This document shows, piece by piece, positions 1-7,757 of a DNA stretch of 64,000 nt (positions are counted from its first letter, which is position 1; each line of letters starts with the position of its first letter). Below the pieces are notes generated by a model. The model was given only the letters and a program-made list of their open reading frames with translations, was not told the origin of the DNA and made no database searches. The stretch is from DSSB01 sp046346845 (GTDB lineage: Bacteria > UBA10199 > DSSB01). The position numbers and the translations under genes were made by a program. The stretch is taken from NCBI GenBank assembly GCA_046346845.1, contig JAXMHH010000002.1, forward strand, positions 372,001 through 436,000, given 5' to 3'.

Positions 1-374
1 GATTCGGGAAGCATGAGAAACTGCTGGGCCCCCAAGGGAGAAAATGCCCCGCCCGCAGCGGTAGGCATCGCATCCATGGCACCAAAGCCACCGATGTCGG
101 CACGCAGAGGTTGGGAATAGGAGACGGTCCCGTCGATTTTCAGATCCGGATAAATCAGGCGAAGCAGGTCGAGGTAGGTCGTCGCCGCATCCGGCCGGAC
201 CTTGTCCTGGACACAGGATTCGAGCACTCCCCCCTGGAGGCCGGAAACACAATCCTTGCCGAAGACGAATATCCCCGCCGTCGTCTTCGCAGGTTCGGCC
301 CTGGCTTCGGGCCAGCTCCCCCCAGATACCGTCGCCACCAAGGTTCCGATGAGCACTAGGGCTTTGCCGATCAT
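1..374 (-). CDS. Secreted protein of unknown function, 3' part outside window
   Basis: The reading frame is open from an ATG at 374 to the window edge, so at least 124 residues are present and the C-terminus is missing. An AGGAG-type ribosome binding site lies 6 nt before the start. The N-terminus (MIGKALVLIGTLVATVSG..., then EARA before EPAKT) looks like a Sec signal peptide cut near residue 26, so the product is probably periplasmic or secreted. The mature part has two cysteines about 15 residues apart (KDCVSG and ESCVQD), which could form a disulphide. I recognise no family. The terminator of the upstream gene ends just before this ribosome binding site, so this gene is probably a separate transcription unit or depends on readthrough. 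Confidence 0.6.
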   Translation of the reverse strand, partial: MIGKALVLIGTLVATVSGGSWPEARAEPAKTTAGIFVFGKDCVSGLQGGVLESCVQDKVRPDAATTYLDLLRLIYPDLKIDGTVSYSQPLRADIGGFGAMDAMPTAAGGAFSPLGAQQFLMLPE

Positions 375-385
375 TTACAACTCCT

Positions 386-419
386 AAAAAAAAGGCGCTC
401 GTCCCGAGACGAGCGCCTT
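386..419 (-). terminator. Rho-independent terminator of the PuuD-like gene
   Basis: A perfect 12-bp stem (392-403 with 408-419) closes a 4-nt loop. On the minus strand it is followed by a run of T's (386-393 read in reverse). It lies 20 nt after the stop codon of the minus-strand gene ending at 439. Confidence 0.85.
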
Positions 420-438
420 GGGATAGATAAAGATAAAA

Positions 439-1203
439 CTAAAACCCCTGCACCTTGGGGGCCTTCTTGAGCAGATGATTGGCCCCCACCCAGCCGATCA
501 CGATGGCCGCCAAGACCGACCACCACCAGCTCGCGGCCCAGCTGTTGTGGGAATTCAGCATGGTCCACACCAGGGGAACCGACATATAGGTATTTTGCCG
601 GGAACGCAGACCGGCCAAGGCCACCAAGGCGGGGTCCGGCGCCTGTCCGTCGCGCACCGCGGTGATGATCTTGCGCTGCGCGGGCCAGATGCGGAACCAG
701 ACGTTGAAGGCCATGATCGTCCCAAACATGGCGCCGACGTGGATATTATATCCGCGGTAGCTCCAGCCCGCCCAGGTACCCATCAAGTAGACGAAACCGG
801 CGATGATCAAAAAACACAGCACTACGGCCGCCTTCAGATTTTTGGCCCCGAGGCTCTTCATGATCGCGTCGTAGAGGAAGACGCCGAGGAAGGTGACCGC
901 CAGCATCACGAAGCTCGGCAGGGTCCAGTTTTGGGTGGCGCCGGCGAACAGCGCGCCGCCGTGGTAGAAGACCAGCATCAGGAGGATGAGGCCGGTCACC
1001 CAGGTCCAGGCCGCGCCCCAGCGAAACCAAAAGAGGGCGCGCGGCATCAGCTGGGGAACGACTTTTTTCTTGGATTCCGCGTCGAGGGTCGGGGCGAAGC
1101 CGCTGTTCACGAAATTGAAGAAGTACAACAGCCCGATCCATAAAATTCCGGCGACGACGTGGATCCAGCGAAAGATCGATTGCAGTATTTCCATGGATTG
1201 CAT
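439..1203 (-). CDS. Urate oxidase N-terminal domain (PuuD-like) membrane protein
   Basis: This 254-residue protein is largely hydrophobic, with about seven predicted membrane spans. The N-terminus has a span with WIHVVAGILWIGLLYFFNFV, and ALFWFRWGAAWTWVTGLILL follows. Both resemble the membrane domain of PuuD-type urate hydroxylases (Urate_ox_N family), whose members have a conserved WxHxxxxxxWIG start and a FxWxxxWTWxxG segment. The C-terminal cytochrome c part of full PuuD is absent, so a role in urate oxidation cannot be assumed; many short members of this family are uncharacterised membrane proteins. The start at 1203 has AAGGAG 8 nt upstream; a second Met three codons later is possible. 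It is followed by a strong terminator. Confidence 0.7.
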   Translation of the reverse strand: MQSMEILQSIFRWIHVVAGILWIGLLYFFNFVNSGFAPTLDAESKKKVVPQLMPRALFWFRWGAAWTWVTGLILLMLVFYHGGALFAGATQNWTLPSFVMLAVTFLGVFLYDAIMKSLGAKNLKAAVVLCFLIIAGFVYLMGTWAGWSYRGYNIHVGAMFGTIMAFNVWFRIWPAQRKIITAVRDGQAPDPALVALAGLRSRQNTYMSVPLVWTMLNSHNSWAASWWWSVLAAIVIGWVGANHLLKKAPKVQGF

Positions 1204-1344
1204 GGCTTCTCTCCTTATCAGGGCTCAAGCGTGGAATTTGGCGGCATGTTAACGGGGAGCCAGGATTTTTCAACTAAAATCTCCCGTTGTTTCAGGGAGA
1301 TATCGAAAAGAGGGGTAGGATAACCGCCCCTAGCGGAGAATCTT

Positions 1345-2259
1345 TCAAGCCGAGGCGGGGGCGGACTCGCCGAATTTGCTCATCTTTCTCAATTGCCGGG
1401 CCCGGTGCCGCAGCTTGACGATCTCGCTGCGGAATTCGTGGGTCAATTTGGCGAGCGATTTTTCGCCCTGCAGCTCCTCGAGGCTGACGGCGCGGGGCCG
1501 GCCCCAATTGAAGATCGCCTTGCTCGGAAAGACTAAGGGTGCCTTGGGCACGACGAAGTAAGGATAATGCAGGTAGGGTTTGATGAACTTTTCCACCAAC
1601 CAGGGGTGGTTGATGATCCAAAATTTGATCGTGTAGTCGATGCCGTCGTGGCCGACGGGGACGATGTGGACCTGCTTGCCCGGGTGCTCCTGCAGGTATT
1701 CCCGCGCGATGTTGAGGAAGCCCTTGTGGAACTTCACGACGTAGTCGCGCTTGATGTAGTGCTTGATGAAGTCCATGCCCTCGGGAAAGAGCAGGATGTG
1801 GTTTTTCTTCAAGGCCTCTTTGCCCGCAGGGACGCTGATCGGGATGCACTGGCTGCTCTTGAAGAATTCCCGTACCAGGGGCAGGCGGAAGGCCTCTTTG
1901 AACACCAGGGTCCGCACCACCCCCAGCTGGCGCTGGTAAAACCAGTAGCAGATCAGGGCCGCCTCGAGCGTGTTGGCGTGGTTGCTGATCAGAATCACCT
2001 TCTCCCGCTTGGCCAGGGCCTCGACCTCGGCGAGGTGCCCGGCATGCTCCACCCGGAAATAATAGTCATGGAGCAGTTTCAGCCAATGGCGGTGCATCGC
2101 GTAGAATTTTTGGTCCATCGGCGCATCGTCGTAGTCGAAGGAGACGAGTTTTTTCAGCTGCTGCGGGATTTCGCCGAGGCTCTGCACCGGCAGGAGGGAC
2201 TCGAGGGCCTTGCGCGGCGACTTGAGGAGCTCTTCGAGGGTTTGTGCGATTGGATTCAT
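1345..2259 (-). CDS. PlsC-type glycerolipid acyltransferase family protein
   Basis: The 304-residue product has the block order of the lysophospholipid acyltransferase superfamily. Block I is ISNHANTLEA near residue 92, matching NHxxxxE/D. It is followed by a hydrophobic stretch and VRTLVFKEAFRLP, and then the LLFPEGMDFI block, which corresponds to FPEGTRS. Glu replaces the usual Asp in NHx4D and Met-Asp replaces Thr-Arg, so the exact substrate cannot be told. The expected reaction is transfer of a fatty acyl group to a lysophospholipid or similar acceptor at the inner membrane. There is no strong signal peptide. It stands alone between two terminator-bearing regions. Confidence 0.7.
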   Translation of the reverse strand: MNPIAQTLEELLKSPRKALESLLPVQSLGEIPQQLKKLVSFDYDDAPMDQKFYAMHRHWLKLLHDYYFRVEHAGHLAEVEALAKREKVILISNHANTLEAALICYWFYQRQLGVVRTLVFKEAFRLPLVREFFKSSQCIPISVPAGKEALKKNHILLFPEGMDFIKHYIKRDYVVKFHKGFLNIAREYLQEHPGKQVHIVPVGHDGIDYTIKFWIINHPWLVEKFIKPYLHYPYFVVPKAPLVFPSKAIFNWGRPRAVSLEELQGEKSLAKLTHEFRSEIVKLRHRARQLRKMSKFGESAPASA

Positions 2260-2411
2260 GCTGCTTATCTCAACGAAGCGGAAACAAATTGGGGTGAAAC
2301 CAAATCGGAATCGTGAATTGGTGGGAATCTTAGTGGCTTCCGAAAAAAATCACAAGACGGTGCGACGAATTTTTTCAAAAAAGATATTCACAGCGCATCG
2401 CGCCATCGCGC

Positions 2412-2453
2412 TTTTTTTGACGCGTTTTAAAGATTCTCAATGCGTCAAAAAAA
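2412..2453. repeat. 12-bp inverted repeat with TGACGCG/CGCGTCA-type core
   Basis: The arms TTTTTTTGACGC (2412-2423) and GCGTCAAAAAAA (2442-2453) are perfect complements separated by 18 nt. It lies between the acyltransferase start and the terminator of the 2514-2783 gene. It may be a second terminator element, because both ends carry T runs in one direction, or an operator. The TTGACGCGT word recurs in two other intergenic regions. Confidence 0.5.
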
Positions 2454-2454
2454 G

Positions 2455-2484
2455 AACGGCCGATCTTCCCCTAAAAGATCGGCC
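2455..2484 (-). terminator. Rho-independent terminator of the 2514-2783 gene
   Basis: The 10-bp arms GGCCGATCTT (2458-2467) and AAGATCGGCC (2475-2484) form a hairpin. On the minus strand it is followed by a T-rich tract. It starts 29 nt after the stop codon at 2514, which supports that short gene being real. Confidence 0.75.
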
Positions 2485-2513
2485 TGCTCCACAAACACCC
2501 TGAAAAATTTTCC

Positions 2514-2783
2514 CTAATCCACCAGCTTCCGCCAGGTGCCGACATAGCGTCGCGCCAGGCGGTCCCCCCGCTGGGCCCGCTCCTGCATACGCCGCAGCTC
2601 CTGGCCCAGCCCCGCCCGCAGCAGCGGATCGACTGGGAAGGAAGGTGCCTCCTCGCCGACGAGGTGGATCCCCTCCAAGACCTCGTGGTGGCTTCCTTCC
2701 CAGGATGTTTCCGATCTGCTGCTCGCTGCGCTTTGGGCCATGCTCGCCGCTCCTCTCCAGGCGTCTTTGCTGAACGGAGACAT
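2514..2783 (-). CDS. Small hypothetical protein
   Basis: The product is 89 residues long, mostly hydrophilic, with a charged helical C-terminal half (QELRRMQERAQRGDRLARRYVGTW). No family is recognised, and there is no signal peptide or cysteine motif. The start ATG at 2783 has no good Shine-Dalgarno sequence. The main support is the strong terminator placed 29 nt after its stop codon on the same strand, together with the amphipathic C-terminus. A longer frame on the same strand (2437-3153) overlaps it but ignores this terminator. Confidence 0.45.
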   Translation of the reverse strand: MSPFSKDAWRGAASMAQSAASSRSETSWEGSHHEVLEGIHLVGEEAPSFPVDPLLRAGLGQELRRMQERAQRGDRLARRYVGTWRKLVD

Positions 2784-2899
2784 AGCAAAGGCCCTGCCAA
2801 AATTTCGGCTCGCTCTCGGAAAAAATCCGCTTACTTTTTATAGAGTTATTTTCTGTACGCAAATCTCGTCGAGGAAAAAAGTCCTCAGGGCTGCGCCCC

Positions 2900-3226
2900 T
2901 CAGGAATCGGCTGGAGGGACGAGTCCCCAAAAGAAATCGGCCCGACGGTTTTTTCCGTCGGACCGATTGGAGCAAGGGGAATAAAGACAGAGGTGCAGCG
3001 GAGTTCCGCGCAGCAGTCGGCCCCCTGCAACAGGGCAAGCCCTCCGCGCTTCGAGGCCCATGTCACAGGAGCCGCCCAAGGGGACGCTGCCGGGGGCGCT
3101 TCCACCACGGGGCGAACCCCACTCGGCACCACCGCTGAACAGCAGCTTCTCATTGTCGCAGGCCCCCAGGGCCAGGCCCAGGAAGATCAGGCAGGTGAAG
3201 AGGGAATGGGTATGGGCTAATTTCAT
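2900..3226 (-). CDS. Putative small lipoprotein, frame uncertain at the 3' end
   Basis: The N-terminus MKLAHTHSLFTCLIFLGLALGAC is a clear lipoprotein signal with lipobox LALGAC, so the protein is probably anchored to a membrane. A GAAAGGAA ribosome binding site precedes the ATG at 3226; a Met nine codons upstream is less likely. The gene starts 31 nt after the larger lipoprotein gene ending at 3258, so the two are probably co-transcribed. The mature part is Gly/Cys-rich at first and then becomes Arg-rich and unlike a secreted protein. A terminator-like hairpin at 2935-2968 lies inside the last 25 codons. Both facts suggest a frameshift, or a true end earlier than the stop at 2900. No function is assigned. 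Confidence 0.45.
   Translation of the reverse strand: MKLAHTHSLFTCLIFLGLALGACDNEKLLFSGGAEWGSPRGGSAPGSVPLGGSCDMGLEARRACPVAGGRLLRGTPLHLCLYSPCSNRSDGKNRRADFFWGLVPPADS
2929..2968 (-). terminator. Terminator-like hairpin inside or after the small lipoprotein gene
   Basis: 14-nt arms (2935-2948 and 2955-2968) pair with one mismatch around a T6 loop. On the minus strand they are followed by TTTCTTTT. It should end transcription of the two lipoprotein genes to its right. Confidence 0.65.
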
Positions 3227-3257
3227 GAGAGATTCCTTTCTGGTTTTTTCCATAGTC

Positions 3258-4259
3258 TCAGGGGGCTTCGGCCCGGAAGTAGTCGGCCCCCCGGCTCACC
3301 GCCGAGCAGACCCCGGCCACACAATAGGGATGGGACATCGTGCAATCTTGGAGGGAATCGCTGCAGAGACGGGCATTCCCCTGCTCATCCTGGTAATCCG
3401 CGGCCGCACTGCCCTCGACCGTGACCCGATAATATTCGTCAAATCGGGAAACATTCTGCCGAATCTGGAACTTTAGGACGCAGCTGCCAAGAAGATCCGT
3501 ACAGGACCCCGGCTCGGCCGCGTTCGGGATCTGGGCGGCCAAGACCCGACAACGATGGTCCGCTCCGCAGGCCAAGAGCTGGAAGTTCAGCCAGTCGGTG
3601 GGAAAGAAGGTGTCGTAATAGCCGGTCTGGGGGTTGTAGCGGATCCGAGTCGGGTAGCGGACCTCGAAGCCCAGCTCGACAAAGGTCGGTTGGTTAGCCA
3701 GCAGGGGGCTGGGCCGGACGAAACGGATGGTCCCGCTGCCCGCCACAACCTGGATGTTCGCGAGCGGATCGAAGCTGAGCCGTCGCCCCTGGGGGGTGAC
3801 GTATTCCAGGGGGCTGATGGCATAGACCTCCTGCAAAGGGAGGGTCTGATCCAGGGATTGGAGGGCGGGTCCGGTCTGGTTTGCCGTGACGGTCCTTTCG
3901 GGCCGCAGGGGTCCCGTCTCGTTCACCGTGTAGGGCCCGCCAAAACCGGGAGACCCCGTCGCCGCTGGGGGCTGCGCAGGACCGCTGGGGGGACTCGTCG
4001 GGCCTGTGCCGCTACCCCCGGGGGTAGGCGCAGGGGTGGCCGAGCTAGGCCCCGGGGTCGCAGTGAGCTCTGGGCTAGGCAGCGGCGTCGCTTCCCCGCC
4101 TGCTCCCTCCGGGACCCTCGCTGTCCCAAGCCCCTGCTCCACAGCGGGAGGCGGAGCGAGCCCTTGAGTGGAACTCCTCTCCGCGTCCGGCGCACTGCAG
4201 GCGGCCAAAACGCAAATCCCGATCATTAAAAAAATTTTCTTCTCCAAGCGACTTACCAT
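3258..4259 (-). CDS. Lipoprotein with Pro-rich linker and unknown C-terminal domain
   Basis: The product has 333 residues. The first 21 (KKIFLMIGICVLAAC) form a lipoprotein signal with lipobox VLAAC. Residues 22-100 are rich in Pro, Gly, Ser and Thr, a typical flexible tether. The rest is a compact domain with paired cysteines (LLACGADHRC, GSCTDLLGSC, LCSDSLQDC, PYCVAGVC), so it probably folds outside the cytoplasm with disulphides. No family is recognised. GAGGAT precedes the ATG at 4259. It leads a two-gene lipoprotein unit with the gene starting at 3226. Confidence 0.65.
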   Translation of the reverse strand: MVSRLEKKIFLMIGICVLAACSAPDAERSSTQGLAPPPAVEQGLGTARVPEGAGGEATPLPSPELTATPGPSSATPAPTPGGSGTGPTSPPSGPAQPPAATGSPGFGGPYTVNETGPLRPERTVTANQTGPALQSLDQTLPLQEVYAISPLEYVTPQGRRLSFDPLANIQVVAGSGTIRFVRPSPLLANQPTFVELGFEVRYPTRIRYNPQTGYYDTFFPTDWLNFQLLACGADHRCRVLAAQIPNAAEPGSCTDLLGSCVLKFQIRQNVSRFDEYYRVTVEGSAAADYQDEQGNARLCSDSLQDCTMSHPYCVAGVCSAVSRGADYFRAEAP

Positions 4260-4521
4260 AGCGATCCTCGTTTCCCTGGAACCGGGGCATCCGGCCCTTC
4301 CCGGGAGGATTTCAAATTCGGGACCAAACTGAGGCTGTTTTATAACTAATTGAATTTTAATTATTTTTTAATTGAAGGGTCCCGTCGGCCCTAGAATATG
4401 ACTAATAAATATACAAAATTTCGCCGGTGCGGGGTCCCAGGCGGCTACATTGGGTTTTTGTAGGGAGTTTCCTTTGGAAAGGAAATGCCTGGCCCCCACA
4501 CCGACGGGAATTTGCCAAGGC
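4260..4521. other. Intergenic, AT-rich patch
   Basis: About 70 nt (4337-4420) are strongly AT-rich in otherwise high-GC DNA and probably hold the promoter for the leftward lipoprotein gene. A small palindrome (4468-4485) follows, but without a T run, so no convincing terminator for the gene ending at 4522 is seen. Confidence 0.4.
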
Positions 4522-7500
4522 CTAGCCCTCCTCCCAACCCCCAAAGAGGAAGCGGAGCCCCGGTCCCAATTCGATGGGATCGCCGGGTCTCAAGGCCCGG
4601 GAACGGAGCAGGATCCCTCCCCCCTCCCCGACCAGGTCCAAAAAGCAGCGCCCGCCTTCGCAGCGGATCACCACGCCCTCGCGGACCTGGATCTGCGGAT
4701 CCTGGATTTCGAAATGCTCGGGACTGAGCCGCAGTCTTTCGAGGTTCCGCGGCAGGCGAAACACATAGGCCTCGCGGGCCGGATTCCAGTGGAAGAAGGG
4801 CAGGCGCGGGCGCCAACCCAGCGGCGGGGCTTGATCGGTCGGGCCAATTTGCTCGCTGCCCCGGAACAGGCGGCGCAGGCCCTGCCAGGCCCGGCGCCAA
4901 AGCCCGGGCGCGGCGGCGGGCCGGGGCCCCAGCAGGCGCTGGGCACGACGGCGGAGCAGGGCCGTGGGGGCCCGGAGCGTCCGGCGCTCCGAGGGGCTCG
5001 GGACCGCCTCCTGGAGCGTCGCCCTTTGGTCGAAGGGCCTCCCCGCCTCGGGCTGGGCCGGAAGGAAACGCGGCGTCTCGGCCTCGGAATCCTCGACCGG
5101 CTCGCCGCCCTGGGCAAGCGCCGGAGCCGGTCTCCTCCCTCCAGCCGAGACCTCCTCCCAGTAACTCCGGAACAATTCCCGTATCTCCGCGGCGGCCCCC
5201 TCCCCGACTACCCGGTCCCGAACGCGCCGGTAGGCATGGCCCCGCGCCGATTCGCTTAAGGGGCCGAGCAAGACCTCCAGGGGATGATGGCTGGTCCCCC
5301 CGTACATCATCTGCCAGACCAGCCCCTCCTGCGGGGCCCGGAAATAGAGGTCCAGGGCCTGATCCACCAACAGTCGCTGACGCTCCGGGTTGAGCCGAGG
5401 CGCCAGCGCCTGCAACAGCAAGGCGGCCCGATCTTGGCGCGCAAAATCCGCCTCTGCCAAGACCGGCCAGAGCATCCGCGCCATCAGTTCGGCCTCTTGG
5501 GGATAGAGGCCGGACAGGGCGTCCCAGTAGGGATTCTCCCGCCGCAGCAAGGGCGGCCATTCCCCAAGCCGCCCCATCCCGGCGTTGGTGAACTGCCGGT
5601 GGGAGGCCCGGAGCTGGGCGAATTCCTGCTGCCGCTGCCCCCGTTCCACCGCCTCCAATTCCCGCAACAGCGCCAAAAAGTGTTCCCGCGGCAGGAGGTC
5701 CAGGCCCTCTCGGTGCAGCGGCCATTCCCGCGTCATTTCCTGCGTCAATAATTCTCCCAAGGGACGGTAGGAGGCCGGCGCCAGGTCAATGCCCTCCGAG
5801 GCCCCCGGCGCGACTGGCGTCCAGTCCTGGGAGAGGTTTCCGGGCCGCAGCCAGAGCCTGCCTGCCTCGCTTCGCACCAGGGCCACGACCCGTTCCTGGG
5901 CGGAAGGCTCCGGCGGAGTCGCGCGGATCTCCAAATTGCTCAGCACGTCGCTCCAGCCCCGCGACTTGCGATTCTGCGTCAAAAAAAACACCGCCCGGTC
6001 GCTGAAATCCAAGAGCCACTCCCGGTCCCCGAGGAAGAGGATGAAGCTATCTGTCGAGGGACGCGGGGGGCGGGGGCCGGAGCGAAATTGCGCCAGCGGC
6101 GCGGGGACGGGCTCCGCGGGTGCCAGGGCCTCCACCACCTTGTCCAGGGCGGAGATCCCGCGCATGAACTTTTCCAGCCAGGGGTTGGCGCGGAGCTCCG
6201 CCTCGAAGGCCAGGCGCTGTTCGGGGTCAAGCTGCCCGTCCAGGTAGGCGAACATCTGGGTTTGGAGGACCTCTTCCTTCAGCTCGGGCTCGGCCTGCGT
6301 CCGGCGCGCGAAGGCCGCGCGGGCCTCCGCACCCCCCTGCCCGTCGAGATAGTCGCGGATCTCCTGCTCCAGGCGACTGAGGCCGTCCCGCAGGGGCTCT
6401 ACTTCTCCCCCGGGCTCCGGTGGGAGCTCCGCGCGGCCTGTTCCCTGGCCCTGGGAGGGAATTCCTTCCGAGGCCTTGCTCGGCGACCCCCCTGGGTCTT
6501 CATGACCCTCGCTGAGCAACAGGCCGCGCGGCGGCGTCCAGCGCCACGGCTGGGCAGGGCCCGTACCGCTCGCGACGAGGAGCGGGACCAAGGGCGGGTG
6601 GTCTCGCCCCGCCATCCGCTGCGTCCAGGCCTCGACCTGGAGCTCGAGCCGGCCTTCCCAAGTCCTAAGGCCGGTTCCGAAGAATCCCTGGCTCAGGCGC
6701 CCCGCCACGTTGAATTGCAAGAGGGTCGCCAGGGAGTCGAGGAGTTGAGTCGCCCCCGCGGGCGGGCGGCGCAGTCCCGCCAGCGTTTCCAGCCGATGCC
6801 CCAACAGGATCCCGGCCAACATCCCGCCCTGTTGTAAGAGCGGTCGGAGCGGACCCCGGACCCCCGCGCCCAGCCGGCCGGTGATCCCGCCCATGCATTT
6901 GAGGCCACCCAAGGTCAGGTAGCTCGAGAGCAGATCCCGGCCCAGGCCCCCCGCGCTCCAATCCTGCTCCCTCCCCAAGGCCTGGCCTGCGCCGCGGGCC
7001 ACCAGGGTGAAGGTCGGGGCCTCCGCTGCGAAGCCGGCCAGACCTGCCAGGGACCGGGCCCCCCAACCCCGCGTCATCACCCCGGGCGCCCCTCCACCGG
7101 CCAGGCGCGACCAGGCCGCCAGGCGGGTCCAGCGAAACACCGTACCGGCGGCGCCCAGGGCGAGCAGGGTGCTAGGCTCCGCCGCCTGCTGGACCAAATT
7201 CCGCAGCAGGAACTCCGCCCGGGGACCAAAGGCCCCTTGACCCAAGATCGCCTCCCTCCCCAAGCGGGCGCAGCGAACCCACTCCGAGCCGGGAGGGCCC
7301 TCGACCGCCGAGTAGAGCTCCACGGCAAGGGCCAGGTTTCCCGCCAGCTCCTCGCGGCGGGCCAGGCGCAGCAGGCCCCGGGCATGGAGTTCCGGATCGC
7401 CCTCCCGGGCGAGGTCCGTCATTTCCCGCCGCCAGGCGGAGGCCTCCTCGGCGCTAAGCTGTGGAGAAGGAGGGGGCAGGCTCGGCCGGGCCACCCCCTC

Positions 7501-7578
7501 CTCGGCGGTCTCCACGGGTAGGGTGGAGCAGAGCCCAAAAATCTCCGCCCCTCGGGGACGGGCACAAGGTCGCGACAT
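4522..7578 (-). CDS. Large multidomain protein: shared N-terminal module, anti-sigma-like middle, FHA-like C-terminus
   Basis: The product has 1018 residues. Residues about 50-115 look like one or two TPR-type helix pairs. Residues about 118-313 are the shared module found also in the proteins at 47970, 50364 and 58729, with the signatures AEFLLRN, GILLGHRLE and DSLATLLQFNVAGRL. Residues about 395-490 hold two copies of a YLDGQ...AFExxLxxNP pattern like the N-terminus of anti-sigma factors, but with no zinc-binding His/Cys. The last 90 residues (ending RALRPGDPIELGPGLRFLFG) resemble an FHA phosphopeptide-binding fold; the key Arg and Ser are not certain. It is divergent from a Ser/Thr kinase gene, and an FHA-like domain next to such a kinase suggests signalling. 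There is no signal peptide. The exact role is unknown. Confidence 0.65.
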   Translation of the reverse strand: MSRPCARPRGAEIFGLCSTLPVETAEEGVARPSLPPPSPQLSAEEASAWRREMTDLAREGDPELHARGLLRLARREELAGNLALAVELYSAVEGPPGSEWVRCARLGREAILGQGAFGPRAEFLLRNLVQQAAEPSTLLALGAAGTVFRWTRLAAWSRLAGGGAPGVMTRGWGARSLAGLAGFAAEAPTFTLVARGAGQALGREQDWSAGGLGRDLLSSYLTLGGLKCMGGITGRLGAGVRGPLRPLLQQGGMLAGILLGHRLETLAGLRRPPAGATQLLDSLATLLQFNVAGRLSQGFFGTGLRTWEGRLELQVEAWTQRMAGRDHPPLVPLLVASGTGPAQPWRWTPPRGLLLSEGHEDPGGSPSKASEGIPSQGQGTGRAELPPEPGGEVEPLRDGLSRLEQEIRDYLDGQGGAEARAAFARRTQAEPELKEEVLQTQMFAYLDGQLDPEQRLAFEAELRANPWLEKFMRGISALDKVVEALAPAEPVPAPLAQFRSGPRPPRPSTDSFILFLGDREWLLDFSDRAVFFLTQNRKSRGWSDVLSNLEIRATPPEPSAQERVVALVRSEAGRLWLRPGNLSQDWTPVAPGASEGIDLAPASYRPLGELLTQEMTREWPLHREGLDLLPREHFLALLRELEAVERGQRQQEFAQLRASHRQFTNAGMGRLGEWPPLLRRENPYWDALSGLYPQEAELMARMLWPVLAEADFARQDRAALLLQALAPRLNPERQRLLVDQALDLYFRAPQEGLVWQMMYGGTSHHPLEVLLGPLSESARGHAYRRVRDRVVGEGAAAEIRELFRSYWEEVSAGGRRPAPALAQGGEPVEDSEAETPRFLPAQPEAGRPFDQRATLQEAVPSPSERRTLRAPTALLRRRAQRLLGPRPAAAPGLWRRAWQGLRRLFRGSEQIGPTDQAPPLGWRPRLPFFHWNPAREAYVFRLPRNLERLRLSPEHFEIQDPQIQVREGVVIRCEGGRCFLDLVGEGGGILLRSRALRPGDPIELGPGLRFLFGGWEEG

Positions 7579-7619
7579 AAAGGCACCTCTCGAGCTAGGA
7601 GTTTCGGTGCCCTTTACTT

Positions 7620-7635
7620 TTCAACAATTGTGCCA
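7620..7635 (-). promoter_or_regulatory. Sigma-54-like promoter element
   Basis: On the minus strand the sequence reads TGGCAC-N5-TTGAA, matching the -24 half of the sigma-54 consensus (TGGCAC-N5-TTGCA) exactly and the -12 half except for GA in place of GC. It lies 42 nt before the start of the FHA-like gene and next to a gene for a sigma-54 activator. The -12 mismatch keeps this tentative. Confidence 0.4.
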
Positions 7636-7757
7636 AAAAGGATCAAATATTAACTAATTGAAAAATAATGATAAAATTCGATATAAATTGGCTTGTGGAA
7701 AATAAGTGTATATTTTATTAACAGTTTATCGGGGTAGCTCGGGGAGGGAGAACCACC

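Noticed and set aside
2437..3153. A 238-residue minus-strand frame
   Set aside because: It runs through two terminator hairpins and overlaps two better supported short genes; its start has no ribosome binding site.
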